Notes: generated by a model not told the origin, from the letters alone. A stretch of DNA of 64,000 nucleotides from Acinetobacter soli (GCF_000760595.1 NZ_BBNM01000002.1:124001-188000), one strand, 5' to 3'; positions 16,901 through 26,086 are shown, numbered from the stretch's first letter. Made by a program: numbers and translations.

Positions 16901-18313
16901 TACAATGTTGGTGAGCAAATTATCGCCTAACAGGCCACTTACCAAATCGTTTGAAACCACAATCCAGCTACTGTCTCTTGTATAGCCAATCCCAAGCCAT
17001 TTGTAATTCCAAGCATTTTGCTTACAGGTACCATCTGCTTCCCAGTTACGGTCATCATTGGTGCCGTAAGCATCACAATTGTAACGTTTGGTGAGAAGTC
17101 CCAAGCCCAATAGTTGCAAGATGTCTACTTCTAATGCCATTTGGCGCGCACCAGTACCCTTGGTGGTGGTTCCCATCAAATAGGCACCCGTCTCTGCATA
17201 GGTACTGGCGGTTGGAACATTGCCTGCGAGTCCAAGAGTTTTGAGCAAATCATTAACGGTGCTGGCTGTGCCCTTAAATTCTAATAACTCGGATAGGCCT
17301 TTTAGTGGATCGGACAAAATACTCCAGAGTTTACTAAAGATATCACCCACCAACGCTGCAATCAGTTTCGGTACAATCACCAATACATTTTGTAGGTTAA
17401 AATCGCCTTTGGACTGAATATTTCCTGCAATTTTTTCGACTAGATAGTTACGATACGTGGTGGCACTCCCTGTGTAGGTCTTTTCAAAACAACGGAAATT
17501 GGTATCACTGGCTCGAGTGGTCGACAGCTTACAGGCAGGCGCCAAAATACGTCCCGCACGATCATCGGTCATAACATCAACCGGCATGACCGATATCCCG
17601 ACACTGACATTGTCTGGCAAAGGTTTGAGCCCGGTACTACTATTTCCAAGCAATACGTCCGTTAAGGCATTTTTGACCCGTGAAAGTTTGTCATAGCATC
17701 GATAGACACCCACCGCAGAAACACTGTTCAGCAGTTTAACATTGGCCTGAAAATCACAGGTATTTTCGATATAACTTTTGGCGTCTAGTCCAGTTGCACC
17801 CAGCAGCGGTTTTAATAAACCATCGAGTGTTTTTACCACCAAATCTGTGGTGACCACGGTACAGTAATTGCGTGCATAGTTGTATTTACTGCTCGGTGAC
17901 TCTGTGGTGATCTTTAACAGCGGATCTAGACTTCCGCCCAGTAAGCCCTGTAAAGCCACCTGATCGACTGCACCTACGGTATTGGTAACCAACTCAAGCG
18001 CGTCTTTATCGCCTAGCAGCCCCAGCCCACCCCCTGAACCTAAAATATTAGAGACACCTTTCCCCACACAAATAGGATATTCTTTTAATAAATCGAGTGC
18101 TCCTGCTCCCCCCATGGTGCGGGACTGATCGACCATCAGCATTAAACGCTTATCAAATTGTGCCCCTTGATGATAAACCTCGACATCACTGGCCTGAGCG
18201 TTGCATGCAATTATCAGTGAAACACTCATCATAGCTGTACACAGCATCCGATGATGCTGAGGTGTAGCGGTACCAAGTAAGGGATTAAATCTTTTAGATT
18301 TCTTGTTTTTCAT
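13958..18313 (-). CDS. comC: PilY1/ComC-type type IV pilus tip adhesin and biogenesis factor
   Basis: This very large protein of 1451 residues has a signal sequence (hydrophobic stretch ending near 'NAQASD', residue 42) and an N-terminal von Willebrand A-like region with a MIDAS-like 'LMLMVDQSRT'. A long middle part has an unclear fold. A C-terminal PilY1 beta-propeller begins near 'GMVLHSSPIKITQ' and 'DYLVFGTVQGLLHVVNASTG'. A calcium-binding loop 'DRNSDGLVD' lies near residue 1180, just before 'LYFGDLGGQLWRVD', as in PilY1 of Pseudomonas. PilY1 proteins cap the pilus and control extension and retraction; ComC is needed for DNA uptake in Acinetobacter. It lies in the minor pilin operon, 17 bases after pilX. 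Confidence 0.92.
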   Translation of the reverse strand: MKNKKSKRFNPLLGTATPQHHRMLCTAMMSVSLIIACNAQASDVEVYHQGAQFDKRLMLMVDQSRTMGGAGALDLLKEYPICVGKGVSNILGSGGGLGLLGDKDALELVTNTVGAVDQVALQGLLGGSLDPLLKITTESPSSKYNYARNYCTVVTTDLVVKTLDGLLKPLLGATGLDAKSYIENTCDFQANVKLLNSVSAVGVYRCYDKLSRVKNALTDVLLGNSSTGLKPLPDNVSVGISVMPVDVMTDDRAGRILAPACKLSTTRASDTNFRCFEKTYTGSATTYRNYLVEKIAGNIQSKGDFNLQNVLVIVPKLIAALVGDIFSKLWSILSDPLKGLSELLEFKGTASTVNDLLKTLGLAGNVPTASTYAETGAYLMGTTTKGTGARQMALEVDILQLLGLGLLTKRYNCDAYGTNDDRNWEADGTCKQNAWNYKWLGIGYTRDSSWIVVSNDLVSGLLGDNLLTNIVGAVAKINSRTLYYGYHAQQDSEYSGFSNSVDASKRSTTFYRAPTDTPQCNANGIMVITGGVPNITPTVTDALLKQGAEGLGTQNAIERLMGRSLNTSATDLSKLDLSNVFQCDASAGLKSTTLSSRDYATWSCIGNYTKKLLDKNITTGVIGVGREFTTIPSTTDSAQLEASMTGVNNSLLGQIVPNLLKDTLNVLLGGTLVNGLTSLLGNVFPTDAEDVKNLARWGVLGKGGWYNSASSENIANSIYNFYANLGISNRETFLGVPVVPTDPLTPYNLDNYVFQNMFVPDDKQTWFGNVKKYLADTGETIQTKTITDVWSNSNIQSTKTSILTGGFADKLPTATSSSASSRQLYVNRACITKDKKYDVSASIGLIGNDYYTKLCESQSKDPRRSDLMNLLGYQIQTTNNQESLIAKPEYKKVGMVLHSSPIKITQSATIKNDGSLTRDDYLVFGTVQGLLHVVNASTGVEKFAFLPNELLENAKQRKAFTGTNLEGHDNFNNMQYGIDAPWTAYSEYVWNTKDGKLTVGKSATDATCIKDGVSTGACGKQYLYGGLRMGGRSYYALDLSLWDDQTKPSLKFYIDPASGKVYSSTTPEGKSFDAIKYMGQSWSKPTVAWVNWQGKRKLVMFVGGGYDAGGTDGNANNGGYEQVSYAQSNKIGSGVYMFDAENGDLLWWASNLATTANTGATMALKTNMQYSVVSRINAVDRNSDGLVDHLYFGDLGGQLWRVDINNGNNPQQFAQAAQLLDLQNNKPSDLTDANLRFYEVPIFSVYGYGANSLAVLSIATTNRSLPISDQSAGVVFNLFDNDVTQVSFSTRDMAANNKNLVAYAQLPKYGELTMVNRPQYGWYAKLSNQQKVMDEPVVINKNLYVSIFDPIAQEGRVADCSIGVQGLSSVRRFCLPYGVCEKSADLTTTLKLGKGILPVTIGAGTTSNGVTTRQILGGSSTDRDSTKDVLSSTQTTRRQIVPLKWYEQYTP

Positions 18314-18330
18314 AATTGTTCTCCCTTGAC

Positions 18331-18999
18331 CTACTTAGGTGGCTCAAAGTCAGATAAGAAGCGATACTCGGCCACCTGTGAATTAAACAAGACCTGCTTC
18401 TGACTCAAACAACTGATGGCACTGCTGGCCGATTTATTCAAACAGTTATCGATATTTTCGGCAGATGAAAATCCGGTCATGACAGAAACTGAAGTCAGTT
18501 GTAGGCGTAAACTGCTTTCCGTTTTTGCAGTGGTGATATCGGTACCACGCGCATAGTCAGCAAATGGCTGATTGTCCGATGATGCTGCCTTTTGGATATA
18601 CACCTGTGTGACCACCTGCGTGCGCCCACCCGCAGCATCGGTACTTTTACATGAGGCTTGGTTATCGACCGTGCCTGAACTATTGACCATACCCATATTG
18701 CTCATCACAAACGGCGCTGTCTTATTAAAGCAGCTCACCATTTCCTGATTAAGATTACCGACATTACGAAAATAATTAACGACACCATTTGCAGAAGCCA
18801 AGGTGCTGGTATTCACAGGGTTTTGGAAATACATCAGGGCAGCATCCGAATTTTGTAGCAATAAAGCCTGAATCTGATTATTTGCAACCATTTTGAGCGA
18901 GCTGACACTTTGCCGGATAGCCAAAGTTCCCACCACCATGATCAAGAGTAAAATCATCAGCACCACGATCAGGGTTGCACCTTGTTGATTGGTTTTCAT
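18331..18999 (-). CDS. pilX: type IV minor pilin PilX
   Basis: The 222-residue prepilin has leader 'MKTNQQG' followed by 'ATLIVVLMILLLIMVVGTLAIRQS'. Position 5 of the mature protein is Val rather than Glu, as in GspK-like pilins that sit at the very tip. The ATG at 18999 overlaps the pilW stop in an ATGA arrangement, so the two are translationally coupled; the longer frame to 19026 is unlikely. It acts with FimU, PilV, PilW and PilY1 in priming pilus assembly. Confidence 0.9.
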   Translation of the reverse strand: MKTNQQGATLIVVLMILLLIMVVGTLAIRQSVSSLKMVANNQIQALLLQNSDAALMYFQNPVNTSTLASANGVVNYFRNVGNLNQEMVSCFNKTAPFVMSNMGMVNSSGTVDNQASCKSTDAAGGRTQVVTQVYIQKAASSDNQPFADYARGTDITTAKTESSLRLQLTSVSVMTGFSSAENIDNCLNKSASSAISCLSQKQVLFNSQVAEYRFLSDFEPPK

Positions 19000-19964
19000 T
19001 GTGTGACATACCCCTCTTCCACCCAACCCATGGCATTTCTTAATGAAATGGTCTGGGTCACTACCTGACGCAATCGTGTATCTTGATTTGTACTGTTTAA
19101 TGCAACCGACTGCCCCAACACATCAAAAGTCTTTTTATTACGATTTCTAACGTTTACATCATTGCCTGCTGTTTCATTTGACTGCACCAGTAAGCCAATT
19201 TGAATCACATTGATGTATGGCTTGATCTGCTGTGAGATACCATCAATATTTTTGGTCATTGCGGGTGTTTTTGCGGTGTCGAGATAATCTGCCACAGACA
19301 CGTAATTGAGCGCTGTTGGATTATTCAAAGCGCCTTTCACATAGCCCACTTTAATGCGCATATAATCGACCGAGGGAATAATAATTTGCCCCGCGCCAGA
19401 CAAATCCAGTGTGGTTTTTGGCTTGCCATCTACTGCGGTTATCGTGTTTCCATTTCGCATATATTGATCGGCCACACAGCGCAATGCTTTGTCACTGCCA
19501 ACAAAATATCGCTGAGCCACATAGGTACCTGCGGCAAGGGTTTTGCCGGTACAGTCATAATCGCTTTGCGTTGCCTGATAACGAATCGTAAGCTGATCAC
19601 TTTTTTGATCGACATTACTGTCTCCAACTGCGCTTTTGGTCAGTGCCGTCTCGGCAAGCGTTAATAAGTATTTTCCACTCACTTGATCACTGACGTTACT
19701 TGCAGTCAGAAGCAATCCCGCATTTGCTTGTTGATCGTTGATATATGCAGACGATGCGCTCAAATTAGCCTTACGAACATCTTCTAAAATATAGTTCACC
19801 CCAAAACTGGCACTGTCTTGAATATTCGACATGGCTTTTTGCACATTAAAACTGGTGATACTGGTGAGGTACAGCTGAATGGCTGCCGCTGTAATCAAAA
19901 GCCCCAGCGTAATGGCTACCATCAGTTCAATTAGTGTAAATCCGGCCTGATGTAATCGGGTCAT
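18996..19964 (-). CDS. pilW: type IV minor pilin PilW (ComB position)
   Basis: The 322-residue prepilin starts 'MTRLHQAG' then 'FTLIELMVAITLGLLITAAAIQLYL'. The long C-terminal domain, with 'GKTLAAGTYVAQRYFVG' and 'IPSVDYMRIKVGYV', fits PilW, which is typically larger than other minor pilins. It follows pilV directly and overlaps pilX by 4 bases. By position it corresponds to comB of A. baylyi, as I recall that locus. Confidence 0.9.
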   Translation of the reverse strand: MTRLHQAGFTLIELMVAITLGLLITAAAIQLYLTSITSFNVQKAMSNIQDSASFGVNYILEDVRKANLSASSAYINDQQANAGLLLTASNVSDQVSGKYLLTLAETALTKSAVGDSNVDQKSDQLTIRYQATQSDYDCTGKTLAAGTYVAQRYFVGSDKALRCVADQYMRNGNTITAVDGKPKTTLDLSGAGQIIIPSVDYMRIKVGYVKGALNNPTALNYVSVADYLDTAKTPAMTKNIDGISQQIKPYINVIQIGLLVQSNETAGNDVNVRNRNKKTFDVLGQSVALNSTNQDTRLRQVVTQTISLRNAMGWVEEGYVTQ

Positions 19965-20501
19965 TTAATAGGCCTCCAGAAAAATACACGTCGCATTGCG
20001 CTCATAACTGGTGGCACCATTTTTGTAGCATGTCTCTGAACTGCTAAAACTTTGTGCGGTTTTATCCCACGCCACATAAATGCATTGACGCCCCAAATTT
20101 GTTCCTGCATTGCTGGCATTGGGACAGGTATTCACAATAACGCTTATATCTGAATTTGTGGTTTGGTTATAAATATATTGTAAATCACTGGTGGCTTGGG
20201 CACTGGCCTGACTACTCACAGTTGTGGCGCAGTTAGAGGCTTTGGTATAGGCCTTTGTTGAGCTGTTAATAGAACCTTCTGTGTGATACAGCTTACATTG
20301 TGTGGCCTGAGGGTTGGCACGCATACGCTCGGTTAGGTCTCGTGCAATATTAAGCGCAGCCACTTGATTGCCTGCTTCCATACTGGCACTTACCGCACGC
20401 AACTGAAGCGCTGTAAATCCAAGCACACCGATGGCCAGTAGCAACAACGCCACCATGACTTCGACCATGCCGACACCATGTTGAGGCCCTATAAGCTTCA
20501 T
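19965..20501 (-). CDS. pilV: type IV minor pilin PilV
   Basis: The 178-residue prepilin has leader 'MKLIGPQHG' followed by 'VGMVEVMVALLLLAIGVLGFTALQLRAV', with Glu5 of the mature chain, matching PilV/GspI. Its ATG at 20501 overlaps the fimU stop (ATGA), so the 54-base longer frame is not used. Several Cys residues in the C-terminal half probably form disulfides. Confidence 0.92.
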   Translation of the reverse strand: MKLIGPQHGVGMVEVMVALLLLAIGVLGFTALQLRAVSASMEAGNQVAALNIARDLTERMRANPQATQCKLYHTEGSINSSTKAYTKASNCATTVSSQASAQATSDLQYIYNQTTNSDISVIVNTCPNASNAGTNLGRQCIYVAWDKTAQSFSSSETCYKNGATSYERNATCIFLEAY

Positions 20502-20944
20502 GTGCACGCTCCTTCTTTGTAAGTGGTGTCTCCTGTTACACCGACTTCGATACAACGTGCAACGCCTTGGCGCTGTAATGAAAATTTGCTACTCGCAACT
20601 GGAATTCCTTCTACACGAAAAATCAGTTGTGTGGCTGAACCAGATGCAAGAGTGACTTCCTTATCGAGCTGCGCAATGAAAATGTGATTCTTATCTATAT
20701 TTGAAATCGGAGGATTCTTTTCACAATTAGTCACGGTGCTGACGCATACGCCCGTGGTCTGGCGAATAGTCAGAGCTTGAGTGCGTGCCTCGACCAATTT
20801 CGACATTAATTCACGCGCCGAGGCATTCAGCTTTTGCCTATTGAGCAAGCTGTTAAATGATGGCACTGCGATTGTGGCCAATATTGCCAAAACAGTTATG
20901 GTTATAATGAGTTCAATGAGGGTAAATCCTTTCATTTTTTGCAT
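20498..20944 (-). CDS. fimU: type IV minor pilin FimU/FimT (GspH-like)
   Basis: The 148-residue prepilin has a very short leader (MQKMKG) and 'FTLIELIITITVLAILATIAVPSFNSLLNRQKLNASARELMSKLVEARTQAL', typical of FimT/FimU/GspH. A strong site (GGGGGAG) precedes the ATG at 20944, which settles the start. It is the first gene of the minor pilin operon, which lies just downstream of ispH and its terminator, as in Pseudomonas. Confidence 0.9.
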   Translation of the reverse strand: MQKMKGFTLIELIITITVLAILATIAVPSFNSLLNRQKLNASARELMSKLVEARTQALTIRQTTGVCVSTVTNCEKNPPISNIDKNHIFIAQLDKEVTLASGSATQLIFRVEGIPVASSKFSLQRQGVARCIEVGVTGDTTYKEGACT

Positions 20945-21014
20945 ATCGTCACTCCCCCTAGTGTCTAGCTTAACTTATTTTTTTACACAACCCATACAAT
21001 CAAGATTAAGGGCA

Positions 21015-21053
21015 TAAAAAAGCGGATGAGTGACACTCATCCGCTTTTTTAAA
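21015..21053 (-). terminator. terminator of ispH
   Basis: AAAGCGGATGAGTG pairs with CACTCATCCGCTTT (about 12 bp) with A and T runs on both sides, 12 bases after the ispH stop. It separates ispH from the minor pilin operon. Confidence 0.9.
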
Positions 21054-21064
21054 ACAATTCAGGT

Positions 21065-22015
21065 TTAAGCTTGGGTAACATGAATACGTAATTCTTTAGG
21101 CAAGCTAAAGGTAATATTTTCTTCGCGCCCTTCTAATTCTTTAGGTGCATCTGCCCCCCAATCTTGCAAGCGCTGAATCACTTGCTTGATTAAAATTTCA
21201 GGTGCAGATGCACCGGCAGTCACACCAATTTTATCGACACCCTCAAACCATTGTTGCTCAAGCTGATCCGCGTTATCGACCAAGTACGCCGCCTTGCCCA
21301 TGCGCTCTGCTAACTCACGCAGACGATTGGAGTTAGATGAATTTGGCGATCCGACCACCAAGACCACATCGCAGCGATTGGCCAGGTCACGAACCGCATC
21401 TTGACGGTTTTGAGTGGCATAACAGATATCATCTTTACGCGGCCCCTGAATCTGGGGAAATTTGCTGCGCAGTGCATCAATCACTTTGGCGGTATCATCA
21501 ATTGACAGTGTCGTTTGGGTAACAAAGGCCAGTTTGTCTGGATGGCGAACCGCCAGCGCTTCAACATCCGCTTCATCTTCAACCAGATAGATATGACCGC
21601 CTTTGGTTTTATCGTACTGGCCCATGGTCCCTTCGACTTCAGGATGGCCTTCGTGTCCAATTAAAATGGCTTCGGTACCTTCACGCGCATATTTGGTTAC
21701 TTCAATATGCACTTTGGTGACCAATGGACAAGTGGCATCAAACACTTTCAAACCACGGCGTTCAGCCTCTTGCTGTACGGCCTTTGACACACCGTGCGCA
21801 CTGAAAATGACGATTGAGTCGTCAGGTACCTGATCAAGTTCATCGACAAAAATAGCACCACGCTGACGCAGATCATCGACCACAAATTTGTTATGTACCA
21901 CCTCGTGGCGAACATAAATAGGCGGATTAAAACATTCAAGTGCACGATTTACAATTGCTATGGCGCGGTCAACACCTGCGCAAAAACCACGTGGATTTGC
22001 CAACACAATTTCCAT
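21065..22015 (-). CDS. ispH: 4-hydroxy-3-methylbut-2-enyl diphosphate reductase
   Basis: This is the last enzyme of the MEP isoprenoid pathway, reducing HMBPP to IPP and DMAPP. The 316-residue protein has the three iron-sulfur ligands: Cys12 in 'RGFCAGV', a Cys in '[11 protein letters not shown]' and a Cys in '[10 protein letters not shown]', plus '[11 protein letters not shown]' and '[11 protein letters not shown]'-type motifs for substrate binding. It is transcribed divergently from gmk across 135 bases. Confidence 0.98.
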   Translation of the reverse strand: MEIVLANPRGFCAGVDRAIAIVNRALECFNPPIYVRHEVVHNKFVVDDLRQRGAIFVDELDQVPDDSIVIFSAHGVSKAVQQEAERRGLKVFDATCPLVTKVHIEVTKYAREGTEAILIGHEGHPEVEGTMGQYDKTKGGHIYLVEDEADVEALAVRHPDKLAFVTQTTLSIDDTAKVIDALRSKFPQIQGPRKDDICYATQNRQDAVRDLANRCDVVLVVGSPNSSNSNRLRELAERMGKAAYLVDNADQLEQQWFEGVDKIGVTAGASAPEILIKQVIQRLQDWGADAPKELEGREENITFSLPKELRIHVTQA

Positions 22016-22150
22016 AGAATCCTCAATTATTCGCTAGATGTTTCGTTCAAATTTGACGTCGGTATAAACTTTTATAGTGGACTATATTTTGTTTAGGTCC
22101 GTAGTACACTACAATAGCCAAGATATTTTATCATAATCAGGAAAAATATC

Positions 22151-22774
22151 ATGTCGGGTCTATTGTTTGTCGTTTCTGCTGCATCAGGAACAGGCAAAAC
22201 TTCTCTCGTCAAAGCGCTTTTAGAGCGTGTGACCAATTTACACGTTTCTGTATCGCACACCACACGAGGCCAAAGACCTGGTGAACTTGATGGCGTTCAC
22301 TACCACTTTACCAGCAAAGAAAACTTTCTGTCTCAAGTTGAGCAAAACGGCTTTATTGAATATGCAGAAGTTTTTGGTAACTATTACGGTACCTCACAAG
22401 CCACAGTGAAACAACAGCTCGCCAAAGGTCATGATGTTTTACTTGAAATTGACTGGCAAGGTGCAGAGCAGGTTCGCAAACTTTTTCCTGAATCCAAACA
22501 AATTTTTATTTTGCCACCAAGTCAGTTCGATCTGCGTCAGCGTTTATCTAACCGTGGAACCGATAGCGTAGAAGTGATTGAGCATCGCTTAAGCTGCGCG
22601 GTAGAAGACATGCAGCAATACGTCAACTTTGACTATATCATTATTAATGATGACTTTAACAAGGCTTTGCATGAGCTAGAGTCGGTGATTAGTGCCAACC
22701 GTCTGACCCTGAATCAGCAGGTACACCGTCATCAACACCTCATTCAACAACTTATCACACCGAACAACGAATAA
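22151..22774 (+). CDS. gmk: guanylate kinase
   Basis: The enzyme phosphorylates GMP to GDP with ATP. The 207-residue protein has the P-loop '[17 protein letters not shown]' (residues about 8-24), the GMP-binding '[20 protein letters not shown]' and the lid '[17 protein letters not shown]'. It starts at ATG 22151 after an AGGAAAA site. It leads a gmk-rpoZ pair, the order seen in E. coli upstream of spoT. Confidence 0.98.
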   Translation: MSGLLFVVSAASGTGKTSLVKALLERVTNLHVSVSHTTRGQRPGELDGVHYHFTSKENFLSQVEQNGFIEYAEVFGNYYGTSQATVKQQLAKGHDVLLEIDWQGAEQVRKLFPESKQIFILPPSQFDLRQRLSNRGTDSVEVIEHRLSCAVEDMQQYVNFDYIIINDDFNKALHELESVISANRLTLNQQVHRHQHLIQQLITPNNE

Positions 22775-22842
22775 ACTTGAGTATAAATTGAAAGCATTTT
22801 ATACTTCGCAGTCTAGTCAGATTTACTTAACCGAGAACATAT

Positions 22843-23124
22843 ATGGCACGCGTAACCGTTGAAGATTGTTTAGACCATGTAGACAACCGCTTTGAGCTTG
22901 TACTAGTGGCAAGCAAGCGCGCGCGTCAACTTGCTCGTCAAGGCATCGAGCCAACTGTAGAATGGGACAACGATAAACCAACCGTTGTTGCACTTCGTGA
23001 AATTGCAGAAGGTCATGTGACTAAAGATATTTTAAAACAGCGCGAGCAAGACTATCAGACTTCTTCTCTTGATCTTGCGTTGTCTGCAAACAGCTTGAAC
23101 TTGGAAGGTTTTTCTTTCCAATAA
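22843..23124 (+). CDS. rpoZ: DNA-directed RNA polymerase omega subunit
   Basis: The 93-residue omega subunit aids assembly of RNA polymerase around beta-prime. It begins '[34 protein letters not shown]', the diagnostic N-terminus. It follows gmk by 68 bases and is closed by a hairpin terminator, so spoT is probably read from its own promoter as well. Confidence 0.98.
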   Translation: MARVTVEDCLDHVDNRFELVLVASKRARQLARQGIEPTVEWDNDKPTVVALREIAEGHVTKDILKQREQDYQTSSLDLALSANSLNLEGFSFQ

Positions 23125-23144
23125 GTTTAAGACAAGAGCAAAGG

Positions 23145-23168
23145 GCGCCATTATTTGGCGCTTTTTTT
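23145..23168 (+). terminator. Rho-independent terminator of rpoZ
   Basis: A GCGCCA / TGGCGC stem with a 5-base loop is followed by seven T residues, 20 bases after the rpoZ stop codon. Confidence 0.88.
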
Positions 23169-23512
23169 ATGCCAGTTGATATAAAAATGAAAGCCCAAAA
23201 ATGAAAATAATCCGGTGCTTTTGAAGCTAAATCGATCCAATCAATCAGCAAATAATTCGATGCAGCACTATAACCGATCAAAATACCAACAAAAAAAGAG
23301 AAAAAAACACGCAAATTGAGGAATAAGTCTCATTAAATTAGTGCGCTTCAAGCAAAGATTTGATACAAATGTAGGTTTACATCGTTTCTCCCAATCTTAA
23401 CGATAGAAAAATATTTGCGATTTTTTTTGTGAACAAATTGACAAGTTTCGCAATATGCTTTTCATTAAGAGATATATCGTTATCCATCTCCCAAGCGATC
23501 AAAAGGTGTTTT
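23169..23512 (+). promoter_or_regulatory. spoT leader region
   Basis: The 344 bases between the rpoZ terminator and spoT have no supported gene. A minus-strand frame (23021-23314) runs through the terminator and into rpoZ and has no family features. A TTGACA box lies at 23438-23443, but no good -10 follows at standard spacing. It probably carries the spoT promoter. Confidence 0.4.
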
Positions 23513-25627
23513 ATGCCAGGTGAAGAGGTCAGTCAAGCCAAGCAACAGCTTAAATTAATTATCGAAGCGTACTTGGATGCAAGTGACGTCGATAATGTGC
23601 TTGCTGCTTGCGATTTTGCCGATCTAGCGCATTCAGGCATTACCCGTAAAAGCGGTGAGCCCTATATTGTGCACCCGATTGCCGTCAGTTGTATTTTGGC
23701 ACATATGCGTCTCGATGCCGATACACTCATGGCCGCGTTGTTGCATGATGTGATTGAAGATACCGACTACACCAAAGAAGAAATTAGCGAACGCTTTGGA
23801 AAAGTAGTGGCAGATCTGGTCGATGGTGTGACGAAGCTGACTCATTCAAGCGATAAACAGTACAACAAGGCTGCATCGTTTCGAAAAATCTTGCAAGCCA
23901 CCTTACAAGATCCACGCGTGATTATCATCAAGCTTGCCGATCGTTATCACAACATGACCACGCTTGATGCACTGCGTCCAGATAAACGTGCCCGTATTGC
24001 CCAAGAGACCTTCGATATTTTTGTTCCCATGGCACGTATTGTGGGCATGAATGAAATGGCCGATAACCTTGAGCTGCTATGCTATCAAAATCTCGATTTA
24101 GATATGTATAACAATGTGCAAGAAGCATTGCTCGAAACCAAATCTAAACGATGTGAATATCAAAGCAACTGGGAACGACATTTAAGCGACTTATTAAACA
24201 CCTACCAAATTCAAGGCCGAATTAAAAAGAAAAATAACAATATCGAATTACTGCGTCACTTTGTTAAAAATGAAATTAACCTTCACGAACTCACACACAG
24301 CCATGCTTTTGAAATTATCTTGCAAAGCATTGCAGACTGTGACCGTTTAGTCGAAGCACTCAAAGAAAACTTCCAGATTGTCGATTTTGAAGATCACATT
24401 CGACGCCCGTTACCCGGCGGAAATCAGTCTCTGATGATGAAGTTAAAAGGTGAACAAACCACGCTTTCTCTGACCGTTCAGACTGAACTGATGCGTAAGG
24501 CAGCGCGCTTTGGCGTGGTACTTGGTGAGAATGCACCGCAAGCTTGCCGCTCGGCGATTCAAGCCTCCATGCAGAATCTTACGACCTTAATTGACGGTGA
24601 ATGTGCCAAAACCACATTTAACGATCTGCTTGATTATCTGCATCAGGAAAAAATTTGGGTTTATACCCCGCACGGGCATTTGCACGAATTACCGCAAGGT
24701 GCCACAGTGATTGATTTTGCATATTCGGCCAGTTTATTTCTTGGCAACCATGCAGTCGGAGCCAAAATTGACGGTGAAATTCGCCCGCTCTCGACCCCAT
24801 TGGTGAGTGGACAGGTAATCGATATCATTACCGATGTACTAGCGACGCCGAATCCAGACTGGCTCAGCTTTATCAATACACAAAAGGCACGTCGTGCAAT
24901 CCAAAATATGCTGCGCGATCAAGATTTCGATGAGCAACTCTTGGTGGGTCAACAAGCACTCAACCGTGCTCTCAAGCTGTTTAATCGCTCGATTCATGAT
25001 TTGTCGGAAAAAGACTGGTTAAGTGTCTTGCAATGGCGCCATGTAGAAACCAAAGAAGCGCTTTTTGAACAGATTGCTGTGGGTGATCTATTGCCACAAC
25101 TGGTGGCCAACCACTTATTTTCTCAAGATACGCCACAAAAAACCGATGAAGTGTCGGACCGATTGATTCAGGGAACAGAAGGCGTCGATGTCAAATATGC
25201 GCATTGCTGTAATCCGATTTTAGGCGATCCAATTCAGGGGCATTTGTCTCGTCGTGGCCTCATTGTGCATCGTGCGCGCTGTCGTAATTTGCTACATGAA
25301 CAACATATGCACCCGGAAAATATTATGCCGCTGCAATGGACTTCAGACGATCTGGATGATGTCAGCTTTACCGCATATTTGTGCATTGATATGCCACTCG
25401 ATGGCGAACAGATTTCAGAGCTGATTTATTTATGCCGTAAATCGCATACGGGCGTTGAAATGGTTCAGCCGCATGGCGATCATACCTATGCCAATATTGT
25501 GGTCAGTAACCGTAAAGTGGTGGCACAAATTATTCGCGATCTGCGCATGCTTTTTGGATTCCCACGCGTTTCTCGGTTATATCTTCCTTCTGCGGTAACC
25601 GAAGCAAATAAAATTAAAGCAAGTTAA
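23513..25627 (+). CDS. spoT: SpoT-type (p)ppGpp hydrolase with degenerate synthetase domain
   Basis: The 704-residue protein starts at ATG 23513 (site AAAGGTG); an open frame reaches 23429. The N-terminal HD hydrolase domain is intact: Arg45, His54 in 'EPYIVHP', His78-Asp79 and Glu82-Asp83 in 'LLHDVIEDT', and 'KLADRYHNM' near residue 145. The synthetase domain (about 225-340) lacks family residues: the 'NGYQSLHT' motif reads 'GGNQSLMM' and 'EVQIRT' reads 'LTVQTE'. The TGS domain ('VYTPHGHLHELPQGATVIDFAY'), helical, zinc-finger-like ('YAHCCNPILGDPIQGHLSRRG') and C-terminal ACT regions are present. It should break down ppGpp and not make it, as known for A. baumannii SpoT. Confidence 0.93.
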   Translation: MPGEEVSQAKQQLKLIIEAYLDASDVDNVLAACDFADLAHSGITRKSGEPYIVHPIAVSCILAHMRLDADTLMAALLHDVIEDTDYTKEEISERFGKVVADLVDGVTKLTHSSDKQYNKAASFRKILQATLQDPRVIIIKLADRYHNMTTLDALRPDKRARIAQETFDIFVPMARIVGMNEMADNLELLCYQNLDLDMYNNVQEALLETKSKRCEYQSNWERHLSDLLNTYQIQGRIKKKNNNIELLRHFVKNEINLHELTHSHAFEIILQSIADCDRLVEALKENFQIVDFEDHIRRPLPGGNQSLMMKLKGEQTTLSLTVQTELMRKAARFGVVLGENAPQACRSAIQASMQNLTTLIDGECAKTTFNDLLDYLHQEKIWVYTPHGHLHELPQGATVIDFAYSASLFLGNHAVGAKIDGEIRPLSTPLVSGQVIDIITDVLATPNPDWLSFINTQKARRAIQNMLRDQDFDEQLLVGQQALNRALKLFNRSIHDLSEKDWLSVLQWRHVETKEALFEQIAVGDLLPQLVANHLFSQDTPQKTDEVSDRLIQGTEGVDVKYAHCCNPILGDPIQGHLSRRGLIVHRARCRNLLHEQHMHPENIMPLQWTSDDLDDVSFTAYLCIDMPLDGEQISELIYLCRKSHTGVEMVQPHGDHTYANIVVSNRKVVAQIIRDLRMLFGFPRVSRLYLPSAVTEANKIKAS

Positions 25628-25702
25628 TCAATTATATCGATGATACTGTTGTCCTTTGGACTCATCGATTATGATGTTTTGTATTGAGAAGAGGAGTCAT
25701 CG

Positions 25703-26086
25703 ATGTCACGCCAAGTTATTCATACTGAAAATGCACCTGCCGCTATTGGAACATATTCACAAGCGATCCTGATTGACAACACCTTGTATTTATCAGGCCA
25801 AATCGGTTTAGATCCTTACAGTATGGAATTGGTTGAAGGCATTGAAGCTCAGATTCGCCGTGTGTTTGATAACTTAAAAGCCGTTTGTGAAGCTGCGGGT
25901 GGTTCATTAGCCGATATTGCCAAACTCAATATTTTCCTTACCGATCTCAGTCATTTTCAGCTGGTCAACCAGATTATGGGTGAATATTTTGCCCAGCCCT
26001 ACCCGGCGCGTGCTGCTTTAGGTGTAGCGAGCTTACCTAAAGGGGCTCTGGTCGAGATGGATGGTATCGTTGTTATAAATCAATAA
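25703..26086 (+). CDS. ridA: RidA-family 2-iminobutanoate/2-iminopropanoate deaminase
   Basis: The 127-residue YjgF/YER057c/UK114 protein hydrolyses reactive enamine/imine intermediates released by PLP enzymes such as threonine dehydratase. Motifs are '[15 protein letters not shown]' at the N-terminus, '[11 protein letters not shown]', '[29 protein letters not shown]' and '[22 protein letters not shown]', with the catalytic Arg in 'PARAA'. The ATG at 25703 has an AGAAGAGGAG site. It lies 75 bases after spoT and ends in a terminator. Confidence 0.95.
   Translation: MSRQVIHTENAPAAIGTYSQAILIDNTLYLSGQIGLDPYSMELVEGIEAQIRRVFDNLKAVCEAAGGSLADIAKLNIFLTDLSHFQLVNQIMGEYFAQPYPARAALGVASLPKGALVEMDGIVVINQ

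Noticed and set aside
23021..23314. 97-residue minus-strand open frame with a hydrophobic N-terminus
   Set aside because: It runs through the rpoZ terminator and into rpoZ, with no ribosome binding site or family match.
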